Under the pieces are notes generated by a model, which saw only the letters and a list, made by a program, of their open reading frames with translations, had not been told where the DNA came from and searched no databases. A DNA stretch of 64,000 nt from Actinobacteria bacterium IMCC26256 (GTDB taxonomy: Bacteria > Actinomycetota > Acidimicrobiia > IMCC26256), in the NCBI GenBank assembly GCA_001023575.1, contig CP011489.1, positions 1,983,001 to 2,047,000 on the forward strand. Reading direction: 5' to 3'. The first letter of the stretch is position 1; every line of letters begins with the position of its first letter. The translations under genes and the position numbers were made by a program. Positions 1 through 8,084 of this stretch are shown here, piece after piece.

Positions 1-678
1 CTCAATTCGTTTCTCTAAATCGCTGATGCTCGAGATGACTGGAGACTTAACTGCGACGCTCGCCTCAGGCGGGTTCGGGAAGGGGACCCACCCCTCACCG
101 CTCTCAACGGCCCTGCGTATTGCTGCCTTGCTATTTCCACCAACCCATATCGGAGGGTACGGCTGAGCGATTGGCCGCGGCCTCATGGTTACAGCGCGCG
201 AGCGAAAATGTGCACCCTCGACAGCCACCTCATCCTCGGTCCAGACCCTACGCATCACATCAATACACTCACCGAGTAATTCATTTCGCTCATCGAACTC
301 AACACCTAGCGCCCCAAACTCGGGGCGCAGATAGCCCGCTGCTACGCCAATGATGGCCCGGCCACCTGAGAGCAGATCGAGGGAGAGGATTGACTTGGCG
401 GCGAAAAATGGATTCCGATAAGCCACAATATAGACATTGGTCTGGAGCATTAACTGCTGGGTAACGGCCGCTGCATAACTGAGTACGACCATAGGCTCGA
501 GGGCATGATGCCCGCCACCGTCAAGCCAGCGTTGGTCTGGGGCCGGGTGATCTGTGACATAGACCGCGTCGAACCCACACTCCTCTGCGCAGATTGCAGC
601 AGCAGCGACAGCGCCGCCGTTAACGAACTCTTGAGGCAGGTCAGCACGATCAGTGGGTAGAGCAAGTGACCAGCGCAT
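1..678 (-). CDS. LLM-class F420-dependent oxidoreductase, C-terminus cut by window edge
   Basis: The N-terminal 226 codons of a luciferase-like monooxygenase family protein are visible and the reading frame runs off base 1. Recognisable stretches are FDAVYVTDHPAP near residue 38, GGHHALEP, RNPFFAAKSILSLDLLSGGR near residue 90, and IWVGGNSKAA near residue 175. This order fits the F420-dependent TIGR03619-type subfamily, which moves hydride to or from F420 on an unknown substrate. The ATG at 678 is preceded by TACGCT with a 7-nt gap, a leaderless arrangement. The gene diverges from the P450 operon 54 bp away, so the two may act on related compounds (inference). Substrate cannot be read from the sequence. 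Confidence 0.85.
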   Translation of the reverse strand, partial: MRWSLALPTDRADLPQEFVNGGAVAAAAICAEECGFDAVYVTDHPAPDQRWLDGGGHHALEPMVVLSYAAAVTQQLMLQTNVYIVAYRNPFFAAKSILSLDLLSGGRAIIGVAAGYLRPEFGALGVEFDERNELLGECIDVMRRVWTEDEVAVEGAHFRSRAVTMRPRPIAQPYPPIWVGGNSKAAIRRAVESGEGWVPFPNPPEASVAVKSPVISSISDLEKRIE

Positions 679-685
679 CCCAATG

Positions 686-691
686 AGCGTA
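686..691 (-). promoter_or_regulatory. -10 element (TACGCT) of the left-edge oxidoreductase
   Basis: TACGCT lies 7 nt upstream of the ATG at 678, matching the TANNNT leaderless pattern seen throughout this window. No Shine-Dalgarno is present. Confidence 0.5.
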
Positions 692-732
692 ATGTGCCAA
701 CCTAAGAAATCCCACCCTCGCGAAAGGCCCAA

Positions 733-1998
733 ATGAGCATGCTCCTTCCGAAGTCACCGCTTGCCCTAGATGATGTCGCCCTTGGTGACATTGAGTTTTG
801 GGGGCGCCCTGACTCCGAGCGCGAGGCCGTCTTCAAGATGCTGCGCGAGGAGCGCCCAATCTCGTTTCATGAAGAGCCTCTGATCGAGGGTTACGGGCAG
901 GGCATTGGGTTCTGGGCATTATCGAAGTACTCCGATGTGATGTACGTCAGTCGGCACGCTGACGTCTTCGTTAGTGGCCGCGGCGGAACGAACGTTGGGG
1001 ACCTACCGCAGGAGATGGCGGAGTTCCTTGGTTCGATCATCAACATGGACGACCCACGCCACAAAAAACTTCGGAACCTAATCTCCTCTGGCTTCACGCC
1101 AAAGGCACTAAATCATCTGCTCGAGCAGGTTCAAGTTCGCGCTCGCAATGTTGCTGAGGGTGTTGCCCACCTTGGCGAGTGTGACTTCGTATCAAAGATC
1201 GCTGCTGAGTTACCACTACAGATTGTCTGCGACATGGTTGGGGTACCACCATCCCTTGAGCAGAGCGTATTTGAGCAGTCCAACATTATTCTTGGAGTTG
1301 GCGACCCCGAGTACGTGCAGTCTTTCGAGGATCTAATGGGTGCGCTTCTTACCCTCCACCAAATGGCTATGGAGATCGGCCAGCATCGTCTCGATAACCC
1401 ATCCGACGACGTAGCAAGCATTCTTATGCACGCTGAGGTTGATGGTGAGCGCCTAACTATTGGAGAGTTTGCATCCTTCTTCATTCTCCTTGTAGTTGCC
1501 GGCAATGAGACAACGCGCACTGCTGTAAGCCATGGCATGCTGGCACTGCAGAACAATCCAGACCAGAAGGCACTATGGGTATCAGACTTCGATGCACACG
1601 CTGTAAACGCAGTCGAGGAGATCGTGCGCTGGGCGACACCAGTTGTGAACTTCCGTCGCACAGTTGTGAGCGACGTGGAGCTATCCGGCCATACCTTCCA
1701 CGAGGGCGAGAAGGTTGTGATGTACTTCAACTCCGCTAACCGAGACGAGGACCAGTTTGCGGACCCATATAACTTCGACATCACTCGCTCCCCTAACCCA
1801 CACTTTGGTTATGGCGGTGGCGGCCCACACTTCTGCCTTGGGGCCAACCTTGCTCGCCGTGAGATCCGCGTGATGTTTGAGGAGATCTTCCGCGTACTCC
1901 CAGACCTAGAGATCACGGGACCCCCAGAGATGCTTCAATCAGGCTTTATTCACGGCATTAAGCGTATGCCCTGCGCGTTTACACCCACTGGGGGATGA
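733..1998 (+). CDS. Cytochrome P450
   Basis: This 421-aa protein has all P450 signatures: the I-helix oxygen-activation motif AGNETTR at residues 256-262, the ExxR pair Glu296/Arg299, and the heme loop FGYGGGGPHFCLG with Cys368 as the thiolate ligand. Length and motif style match soluble bacterial class I P450s of the CYP124/125/142 type, which hydroxylate sterol or branched lipid chains; this subgroup assignment is by eye only. No ferredoxin gene is adjacent (the nearest lies at 34 kb). Its TGA overlaps the ATG of the amidohydrolase by 4 nt, so the two are translationally coupled. Substrate unknown. Confidence 0.93.
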   Translation: MSMLLPKSPLALDDVALGDIEFWGRPDSEREAVFKMLREERPISFHEEPLIEGYGQGIGFWALSKYSDVMYVSRHADVFVSGRGGTNVGDLPQEMAEFLGSIINMDDPRHKKLRNLISSGFTPKALNHLLEQVQVRARNVAEGVAHLGECDFVSKIAAELPLQIVCDMVGVPPSLEQSVFEQSNIILGVGDPEYVQSFEDLMGALLTLHQMAMEIGQHRLDNPSDDVASILMHAEVDGERLTIGEFASFFILLVVAGNETTRTAVSHGMLALQNNPDQKALWVSDFDAHAVNAVEEIVRWATPVVNFRRTVVSDVELSGHTFHEGEKVVMYFNSANRDEDQFADPYNFDITRSPNPHFGYGGGGPHFCLGANLARREIRVMFEEIFRVLPDLEITGPPEMLQSGFIHGIKRMPCAFTPTGG

Positions 1999-3251
1999 TG
2001 CAGCCGTTAACAATCACTGGTGCCCTAATTGATGGAGCATCAGGAGGAGTTCGCTGCGTTGACGGAGTAATCACTCAACTCGGTGATGGTGTACTAGCGC
2101 TGCCCGGTGATGAGCAGATCGACGCAGGCGGGCTATCGCTAATTGCGCCACTTGTAAACGGGCACACTCATGCAGCAATGACACTGCTCCGTGGATACGG
2201 AGACGACCTCGCATTGATGGAGTGGCTTGAGACTCGGATTTGGCCGGCGGAGTCTCGATTGACTCCTGAGAATGTCTACTGGGGAACGCGGTTAGCCGCT
2301 CTTGAGATGATCCGAAGTGGAACTCTTCGTTTCTGGGATATGTATTTCGACTCCACTGAAGTAGCGCGCGCTGTTTCAGACTCTGGGATGCGGGCATGCG
2401 TTAGTCAAGTTGTCATCAATGCGCCTGGCACCCCTGCAACGGCAAAGCCAGAGGCCGCGGAGGATGGCCTGCTCGCATTAATGGAGTCAACCGATTTGGT
2501 TACACCCGCTCTTGGGCCTCACTCGATTTACACATTGAGCAGGGAAGACCTGGAACACATCTCGGCCCTATCGGCTAAACACAATGTGGCGATTCACATG
2601 CATCTATCGGAGACCGCTGGTGAGGTCGCTAACTGCATCGATCAAAATAAAGTTAGGCCAGTTCACTACTTAGATGCGCTAGGGCTTGTCAACGAACGGA
2701 GCGTCTTTGCTCACTCAATTTTCTTGGACGAGACCGAGCTTGCTGTGATCTCCGAGCGAGGTGCGACCTTGGTTACCTGCCCCGCGTCGAATATGAAACT
2801 CGCCTCCGGCGGGCCTTTTCGATACTCCGATGCACGCCGACACGGATGCAGCGTCTGTATAGGCACCGATGGGGCATCCTCAAATAACTCTCTCGACCTA
2901 TTTCAGGACATCAAACTCCTCTCACTGCTTCAGAAACACTCAGACGGTGACCCGTCTGTGCTTCCTGCCCGTGAGGCACTCTCTCTTGCATCGGGCGCAT
3001 TAGCTCCTCAACTCGGGGCAACACCGCTAGCTGTTGGGGAGCAGGCCGACTTCTTGCTAATCGACCTCGACTCCATCGAACTTACCCCTGCTCCACTTGC
3101 CGAGGCGCTCATTTACTCTGCCACCGGATCCTGCGTAGACACCGCAGTCGTTGCAGGTCGAGTATTGATGAGAGCCCGAATGATCGATGGCGCCGACGAG
3201 GTACTTGCAAAGGCAAGAGAGGCTGCTAAGTCTGTTCGCATAACGAATTAG
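1995..3251 (+). CDS. Amidohydrolase, MtaD/TrzN-like deaminase family
   Basis: A 418-aa metal-dependent hydrolase of the cytosine-deaminase/chlorohydrolase clan. Visible metal-site motifs are NGHTHAAM (His-x-His, about residue 54), IHMHLSE near residue 200, AHSIFLDE, and GTDGASSNNSLDL with the catalytic Asp near residue 295. The layout is that of 5'-methylthioadenosine/S-adenosylhomocysteine deaminases and related N-heterocycle aminohydrolases. Being coupled by a 4-nt overlap to a P450 argues for a catabolic or tailoring role rather than plain nucleoside salvage (inference). The exact substrate is open. Confidence 0.85.
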   Translation: MMQPLTITGALIDGASGGVRCVDGVITQLGDGVLALPGDEQIDAGGLSLIAPLVNGHTHAAMTLLRGYGDDLALMEWLETRIWPAESRLTPENVYWGTRLAALEMIRSGTLRFWDMYFDSTEVARAVSDSGMRACVSQVVINAPGTPATAKPEAAEDGLLALMESTDLVTPALGPHSIYTLSREDLEHISALSAKHNVAIHMHLSETAGEVANCIDQNKVRPVHYLDALGLVNERSVFAHSIFLDETELAVISERGATLVTCPASNMKLASGGPFRYSDARRHGCSVCIGTDGASSNNSLDLFQDIKLLSLLQKHSDGDPSVLPAREALSLASGALAPQLGATPLAVGEQADFLLIDLDSIELTPAPLAEALIYSATGSCVDTAVVAGRVLMRARMIDGADEVLAKAREAAKSVRITN

Positions 3252-3260
3252 GCTTAGCGA

Positions 3261-3971
3261 ATGGCCAACATTGACTCAGGCAAGATTGAACGTATCGAGT
3301 ACGACCTCGCGGAGATTTATCGAGGAATACGAACTCGAGTCACCGAACTTATTTTGGGTGCCTCGAGCGAAAGCCTTGAGCGAGTTGCACCCGCTACTCC
3401 AGAGTGGAGCGCTCTCGGAGTACTCGCCCACATGGTCGGGAGCACCGCAGATGTCATTGAGGGTCGCCTAGAAGGAGTCGCTTCAAATGAATGGACACAG
3501 ACCCAGGTGGATCTGCGGTCAACGTCTTCTCCCGAGCAACTGTTGGAGGAGTGGGGGCGCTTTAGCCCGCAAGTGGAGCCTCTAATCGATTCATTCCCAA
3601 GGCGGATGCAGGGAATGTTCATCGTCGATGCCACTACACATGAGCACGATCTTCGCGGTGCGCTCAATGCTGCGGGCGCTCGCGACTCTGACGCTGTTGA
3701 CTACTCATTCGATCAGCTCTCTTTTGGCATAGGACGACAGCGTGGCGGTGCAGGTGCACTGAGAATTATTCACGAAGCCGGCGAGCGCGTCGTCGGCGAG
3801 GGCGAAGCAACTGCGGTTCTTCGCACCACCCGCTTTGAGATAATACGAGCTGGCGTTGGGCGCAGATCTACGACTCAGATTGCTTCGTGGGATTGGCAAG
3901 GCTCCGCAGAACCAGAGTCAGTGGTGATCGGAATGTTCGCGCCGCCTCGCTCAACTGACTTGGTTGAGTAA
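3261..3971 (+). CDS. Mycothiol-dependent maleylpyruvate isomerase-like (DinB-fold) protein
   Basis: The 236-aa protein shows the MDMPI N-terminal helical bundle: PEWSALGVLAHMVGS near residues 48-62 carries the first metal His, and VDATTHEHDLRGA near residue 123 carries the two others. The family uses mycothiol with a bound metal in isomerase or transferase reactions, but many members have no assigned reaction. It begins 9 bp after the amidohydrolase stop and is probably the third gene of the P450 operon. The C-terminal half (from about residue 150) is less conserved to my eye. Function beyond the fold is not assignable. Confidence 0.75.
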   Translation: MANIDSGKIERIEYDLAEIYRGIRTRVTELILGASSESLERVAPATPEWSALGVLAHMVGSTADVIEGRLEGVASNEWTQTQVDLRSTSSPEQLLEEWGRFSPQVEPLIDSFPRRMQGMFIVDATTHEHDLRGALNAAGARDSDAVDYSFDQLSFGIGRQRGGAGALRIIHEAGERVVGEGEATAVLRTTRFEIIRAGVGRRSTTQIASWDWQGSAEPESVVIGMFAPPRSTDLVE

Positions 3972-3982
3972 ATAACCACCCG

Positions 3983-3999
3983 CCGCTCTCGATGAGCGG
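3983..3999. terminator. Short hairpin between convergent genes
   Basis: CCGCTC and GAGCGG form a 6-bp stem with a 5-nt loop between the convergent stops at 3971 and 4000. No strong U-tract follows, so termination is only plausible. Confidence 0.35.
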
Positions 4000-4863
4000 T
4001 TAAAGACAGCCGATACCGTCACCATTGCCATCAAAATTATGCGGGTCCGGAGGCAGAACTACAAAACGCTTGTAAGTCACATCCCCGCAGTCGAGGTCTG
4101 GCGGAGCAGGCGGAATACAGACTCCAGGGTAAGACGGAGAGCAGTCTGTGCCTGAAGAGGTACCGCCTGCAGTCGTAGTTGTTGATCCAGAACCAGCACC
4201 AGATGCGGGCGTATTGATACCTCCACACGCTGCCCAGAGGCCAACATTTGCTTCACGCGCTTGGCGATCTAACGCGGAGAACCAATCAGCATTCGCAACA
4301 TCGGGCGGATATCGGTATGCAGCCGCGTAGCCCTCGATAATCATCGCGGCATTAATAAAGAGAGCGTCGCTGCTTCTATATAGATATGCGAGCGCTCGGT
4401 TGTACCTATCAGTGCGCTGCACATCATAAACAACGCGCACTGGCGTTCCGATCGGCAGCAGAGCGGCAAGATGGTTCGATGCCTCTCGACCAAAGCACTC
4501 AACAACTGTCCGTGGATCTTTGGTCTCGGGCGTATCTATTCCGATTAACCGCACGCTGCCTAGACCAGAGACATAGATCGTGTCGCCATCAACATGTCGG
4601 GTGATAGTCGCGTCGTCGCCGGCTGGGAGGGTGGCTCCCTGCGTTGATGTTGTAGTCGCAGCGGCGAGCGATGTACTCGACGGCGGTGCAAGCGAGGTTG
4701 TGGAGGTTGAGGTCGAGCCGTCAGCGGAGGCGCTTGAGGTCGAGGAGGTCGCAGGCGTCTCAGAATTACTCGCAGAACACCCTGCAGCAATCGAGGCCAG
4801 AACTAGGGCAGAACAAATTATGGAATTGACGCGTCTGCCTTGAGTCCCCCATCCCTGCCTCAC
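4000..4863 (-). CDS. Secreted thermonuclease-like lipoprotein with C-terminal Excalibur domain
   Basis: A 287-aa protein. Residues 1-29 are a lipoprotein signal: basic start, hydrophobic core, and lipobox SIAAGC with Cys29. A Ser/Thr-rich linker follows to about residue 85. The SNase domain contains HVDGDTIYV, RLIGIDTPE and TDRYNRALAYL, which carry the expected catalytic Arg, Asp and Glu/Arg positions. The C-terminus (from about residue 240) is an Excalibur calcium-binding-like motif, with DFDGNGDG-type spacing seen as NFDGNGDGIGC. SNase plus Excalibur is a known extracellular pairing. Probably it degrades extracellular DNA or RNA while anchored to the membrane (inference). It is divergent from the MFS gene. 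Confidence 0.88.
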   Translation of the reverse strand: MRQGWGTQGRRVNSIICSALVLASIAAGCSASNSETPATSSTSSASADGSTSTSTTSLAPPSSTSLAAATTTSTQGATLPAGDDATITRHVDGDTIYVSGLGSVRLIGIDTPETKDPRTVVECFGREASNHLAALLPIGTPVRVVYDVQRTDRYNRALAYLYRSSDALFINAAMIIEGYAAAYRYPPDVANADWFSALDRQAREANVGLWAACGGINTPASGAGSGSTTTTAGGTSSGTDCSPSYPGVCIPPAPPDLDCGDVTYKRFVVLPPDPHNFDGNGDGIGCL

Positions 4864-4909
4864 GGGTGAGAGTCTGCCACGGAGAGCAATGATTTAGCCG
4901 CTTCGCTGC

Positions 4910-4915
4910 TACGTT
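4910..4915 (+). promoter_or_regulatory. -10 element (TACGTT) of the MFS gene
   Basis: TACGTT ends 7 nt before the ATG at 4923, with no Shine-Dalgarno; leaderless pattern. Confidence 0.5.
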
Positions 4916-4922
4916 CCCCATA

Positions 4923-6173
4923 ATGCAGCTCCCAAAACCCCTCGCACCGCTGCGCCATAGGCGATTCGCTCTTATGTGGTTCGGGGCCTTCGTCTCGAAC
5001 ATTGGGACGTGGATGGAGACAGTCGGCGTAGGGATTCTCGTTACTGAGACCACTGGTAAAGCAACTTGGACCGGCGTCGTTGCCGCTGCCGGGTTCGTCC
5101 CCGCGGCCGTACTTGGGCCTGTTGGAGGGGCACTAGCCGACCGTCTAGAGCGCAAGAAATTGCTGCTCATAACCACAACTATTCAAACCTCTCTTGCCGC
5201 ACTGCTAACCGTCTTGGCTGCTACGGGATCTCCATCCCCCATAGTTGTCACACTGATCGTGTTTGCAAGCGGATGCGCATCGGCGATTGGCTTCCCTACT
5301 TACCAATCGGTGCTGCCAGATCTAGTGCCTTCGGAGGATCTTGTGGGTGCGATTGCTCTCTCCTCCGCTCAATGGAATCTCGGACGTGTAATCGGTCCAG
5401 CCATTGCGGGGCTCGTCATCGGGTTCGGAGGATACGCGTGGGCATTCGGAATCAACACGATCTCATTCGCGGCAGTATTCGTAGCAATTGCCGCACTTAC
5501 CCTTCCGGCATCACACCATGATGGCTCCTCAATTATTGAGTCAATAAAAACGGGGATTGCCTACACGCGCAGAGATGCCGGGCTGCGATCAGTCATCATC
5601 TTTATGGTGGTAAACACTTTCTTAGCCGCTCCGTTTATCGCTCTCGTTCCTGCAATGGCAATCAAGGTGTTCGACGGAGGGGTAGGGGCCACTTCACTTC
5701 TTACGACTGCTCAAGGGATGGGTGCGGTTGTTATGGCCTTATCGCTCGGAGCACTCGCTAGTCGTTTCGGATCGCGCAGGACTCTCATGACTGTGCTCTG
5801 GGCTGTTCCATTCACGCTTATGGCATACGCGTTAGCGCCGAGTCTCTGGGTATCCGCTATCGCAATATTTGCAGTAGGCCTTGTCTACCTTGGAGCCTTG
5901 AGTTCGTTCATGAGTATCGGCCAGATGCGCGCTCCTGCACAGGTACGCGGACGCGTCATGTCTCTACTCACAATGTCTCTTGGGGCCCTCTACCCTCTGG
6001 GAGCAATTATGCAGGGCGCCCTTGCTGATCGCTTTGGGCTCCGCACCATTACCCTGCTTGCCGGTGTCAGCATGCTGCTAACACTCACGATGCTCCGATT
6101 GATTAGGCCAGGGTTAGAGGCGGCACTAGATTCGCCTATCGAACCCTACGAGAGCCAAGTTAACCTTAAATAA
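4923..6173 (+). CDS. MFS transporter, EntS/MFS_3 type
   Basis: This 416-aa protein has about 12 hydrophobic helices. The N-terminus has a short basic stretch followed by FVSNIGTWMETVGVGILV, typical of the MFS_3 (enterobactin-exporter-like) subfamily. The loop between helices 2 and 3 reads GGALADRLERKKLL, the MFS motif A variant. A paralogue with the same SNIGTWM start sits at 35199. Substrate unknown; proton-driven export is expected from the family. It stands alone between a divergent nuclease and a convergent membrane protein. Confidence 0.88.
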   Translation: MQLPKPLAPLRHRRFALMWFGAFVSNIGTWMETVGVGILVTETTGKATWTGVVAAAGFVPAAVLGPVGGALADRLERKKLLLITTTIQTSLAALLTVLAATGSPSPIVVTLIVFASGCASAIGFPTYQSVLPDLVPSEDLVGAIALSSAQWNLGRVIGPAIAGLVIGFGGYAWAFGINTISFAAVFVAIAALTLPASHHDGSSIIESIKTGIAYTRRDAGLRSVIIFMVVNTFLAAPFIALVPAMAIKVFDGGVGATSLLTTAQGMGAVVMALSLGALASRFGSRRTLMTVLWAVPFTLMAYALAPSLWVSAIAIFAVGLVYLGALSSFMSIGQMRAPAQVRGRVMSLLTMSLGALYPLGAIMQGALADRFGLRTITLLAGVSMLLTLTMLRLIRPGLEAALDSPIEPYESQVNLK

Positions 6174-6180
6174 AAGCGTA

Positions 6181-6216
6181 AGTCGTCGGCTAAGACATTG
6201 GATAGCCGAGGCGACT
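6181..6216. terminator. Bidirectional hairpin between convergent genes
   Basis: TCGGCTA (6186-6192) pairs with TAGCCGA (6203-6209), and AGTCG extends with CGACT across a small bulge. It lies between the stops at 6173 and 6216. There is no U-tract, so efficiency is uncertain. Confidence 0.5.
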
Positions 6217-7214
6217 CAGCGCACTGGTCGCCGAACGAGCTCCGCATGGGCGGTCTCGACAGCAGCAATCACTGAACGCGCTTTAACGGCAGCGAGTAAG
6301 GCGCAGATTGCTCCAGCGGCAGCAATCACTGAGATTGCAATATCAGGCATCGCTCCGAAAGCAGCAACTACAACCCCGGCTTGCGCAATAGAGGTACCGA
6401 GCCACGGCAGCCACCATCGGATTACAGACGATTTGTTCTCATCGCTCTCGGGCAGCAGGTCCAGCGTTGCCCGATAGGGCCACCACCACTGCACAATCGG
6501 GATTGCAAGCGACCATGCTCCTAACCATGGGGAGCGACGCAGCGCGAAGCCAAGCGACTCTGCAACGCGCCCAGATTGCCCTAACCAGACTAGGAAGAAT
6601 ACGCCCGTAATTAGGCAGACGAGCCCACCTACTTGAGAGAAAGCTGCAAGGAACGAACCCCCAGAAGCAGAGATCGGAATCGTGATAGCTCTCCCAGCCT
6701 CTGCATCCCGCCAGACAGAGTCAAAATTGTCATACAACCAGCGCATCTGAAATGCACTCGAGATAATCGAGACCGCTAACGCTGGGCCAGCGAATATGAG
6801 CAGCGTACGCACGAGGCGACCAGTTGATGCTGCTTTCGCATGCATTAACGCTGGATCTACCGGAGCACCTTTGCTTGTCACGGCTGGTCGTGTATCAGCA
6901 GGGATAGATACATGCTCAGTCCAGCGCTCTCCGTCCCACCAACGCAGTCCTCCGGAGCCACTTGGGTCGGAGTACCACGCTGCAGGAGGAAGGGCGTCAC
7001 TATTCGCCCCTGCGATAACTCCATCGGTCGGGTTTGGGGCGCTCGCAACGAGAGTGACATCCGCCACTCCACTACTTTCGTTCGGGGCTGAGCGGTCAGT
7101 GCTCGAGTTGGGGCGCGTAACTATCCCCCACGCTGAGCCATCGAAGTAGCGCATATCGGCAGTTCCCCAAGGGTCGGGGTGCCACCCGGGAGCGGTCGGG
7201 GGAGTAGTGGACAT
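6216..7214 (-). CDS. Membrane protein with two DUF2510 motifs and a DUF4328-like domain
   Basis: Starting at the ATG at 7214 gives 332 aa. Two tryptophan-rich DUF2510 units are visible: PGWHPDPW...RYFDGSAW near residues 8-30 and AAWYSDPSG...RWWDGERWTEH near residues 75-100. About four transmembrane helices follow, with PWLGAWSLAIPIVQWWWPY in the third, the pattern of the DUF4328 family. DUF2510 motifs are common at cytoplasmic N-termini of actinobacterial membrane proteins; their role is unknown. An upstream in-frame ATG at 7268 exists, but TACCCT sits 6 nt before 7214, which favours the shorter start. Confidence 0.8.
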   Translation of the reverse strand: MSTTPPTAPGWHPDPWGTADMRYFDGSAWGIVTRPNSSTDRSAPNESSGVADVTLVASAPNPTDGVIAGANSDALPPAAWYSDPSGSGGLRWWDGERWTEHVSIPADTRPAVTSKGAPVDPALMHAKAASTGRLVRTLLIFAGPALAVSIISSAFQMRWLYDNFDSVWRDAEAGRAITIPISASGGSFLAAFSQVGGLVCLITGVFFLVWLGQSGRVAESLGFALRRSPWLGAWSLAIPIVQWWWPYRATLDLLPESDENKSSVIRWWLPWLGTSIAQAGVVVAAFGAMPDIAISVIAAAGAICALLAAVKARSVIAAVETAHAELVRRPVR

Positions 7215-7220
7215 GCCATG

Positions 7221-7226
7221 AGGGTA
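7221..7226 (-). promoter_or_regulatory. -10 element (TACCCT) of the DUF2510/DUF4328 gene
   Basis: TACCCT ends 6 nt before the ATG at 7214 on the minus strand; supports the shorter start. Confidence 0.45.
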
Positions 7227-7350
7227 GCGCCCTTTGATGCCTTGCTTAGTTTCGATCCCCGAGGGCAATGACTCGTACCATCAAGGGCGTGGGAGCGTAC
7301 AGAACTATCAGCCAAACGCAGCTCCCCTATGCCTGCTCAGAGCGTTTGAG

Positions 7351-7395
7351 TAGAGACGGTTTCAGTAGAGACGGTTTAAATAGAGACGGTCTGCA
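7351..7395. repeat. 15-bp tandem repeat, 3 copies, upstream of menG
   Basis: Three units at 7351-7365, 7366-7380 and 7381-7395 share the core TAGAGACGGT; the 10 bp before looks like a worn fourth copy. The array ends 2 bp before the menG start codon, so it lies where the promoter or 5' UTR should be. Confidence 0.9.
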
Positions 7396-7397
7396 GA

Positions 7398-8084
7398 GTG
7401 AATAGCCCGCTCCCCCTTCCCGAGGAGAAGGCAGCAATGGTCGAGGCGATGTTCGACAGGATCGCGCCAGGCTACGAAAGAGTAAATCGCTATATCAGTT
7501 TTGGGCAGGACCGGCGCTGGAGAGACCGCACCGTAAGAGCACTTGCACTACCTAAGGGTTCGGTGATTCTCGATCTTGCATGCGGAACCGGTGACCTCTG
7601 CCGAGACCTCCAGAGCGCTGGTCTCACTCCAATCGGCATCGACTTCTCGGCGGGGATGCTCTCTAACGCTAAGACCACCGCACCCCTCGTTCGAGCCGAC
7701 GCTCTGCGCCTCCCAATTCCAAGTGCCACGGTAGATGGAATTACATGCGGGTTCGCTCTACGCAATTTTACAGGGCTCGAACCATTCTTCGCAGAGTGTG
7801 CAAGGGTCCTACGACCGGGTGGGCGTGCTGCATTTCTCGACCCAGCAAAACCCAACTCGGCGATCGCTCGCATTGGGAATGAAATCTGGTTCCACAGAAT
7901 TGTCCCGTTGATTGGTGCCGCTCTTGGCGACGCAGAGGCATACAGATACCTACCTGCATCTACTGCGTACTTACCGGAGCCCGAGGTGTTACTCGCCATG
8001 GCACGCAGCGCAGGCTTTAAAGATTTGAAGAGAACCACCATGACCCTCGGATCAGTACAACTAATCGAGGGGACTCGCTCATGA
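7398..8084 (+). CDS. menG: Demethylmenaquinone methyltransferase
   Basis: This 228-aa SAM-dependent methyltransferase of the UbiE/MenG family catalyses the last step of menaquinone synthesis, C-methylating demethylmenaquinone. Visible family blocks are FDRIAPGYERVNRYISFGQD at residues 15-34, the SAM-binding loop DLACGTGD from residue 59, and GFALRNFTGLEPFF near residue 118. The start is GTG, placed 2 bp after a 15-bp tandem array. Its TGA overlaps the menF ATG by 4 nt, so the two are coupled. The length is usual for the family. Confidence 0.93.
   Translation: MNSPLPLPEEKAAMVEAMFDRIAPGYERVNRYISFGQDRRWRDRTVRALALPKGSVILDLACGTGDLCRDLQSAGLTPIGIDFSAGMLSNAKTTAPLVRADALRLPIPSATVDGITCGFALRNFTGLEPFFAECARVLRPGGRAAFLDPAKPNSAIARIGNEIWFHRIVPLIGAALGDAEAYRYLPASTAYLPEPEVLLAMARSAGFKDLKRTTMTLGSVQLIEGTRS

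Noticed and set aside
4580-4843. Plus-strand acidic VEVEVE frame
   Set aside because: Antisense image of the Ser/Thr-rich linker in the nuclease lipoprotein.
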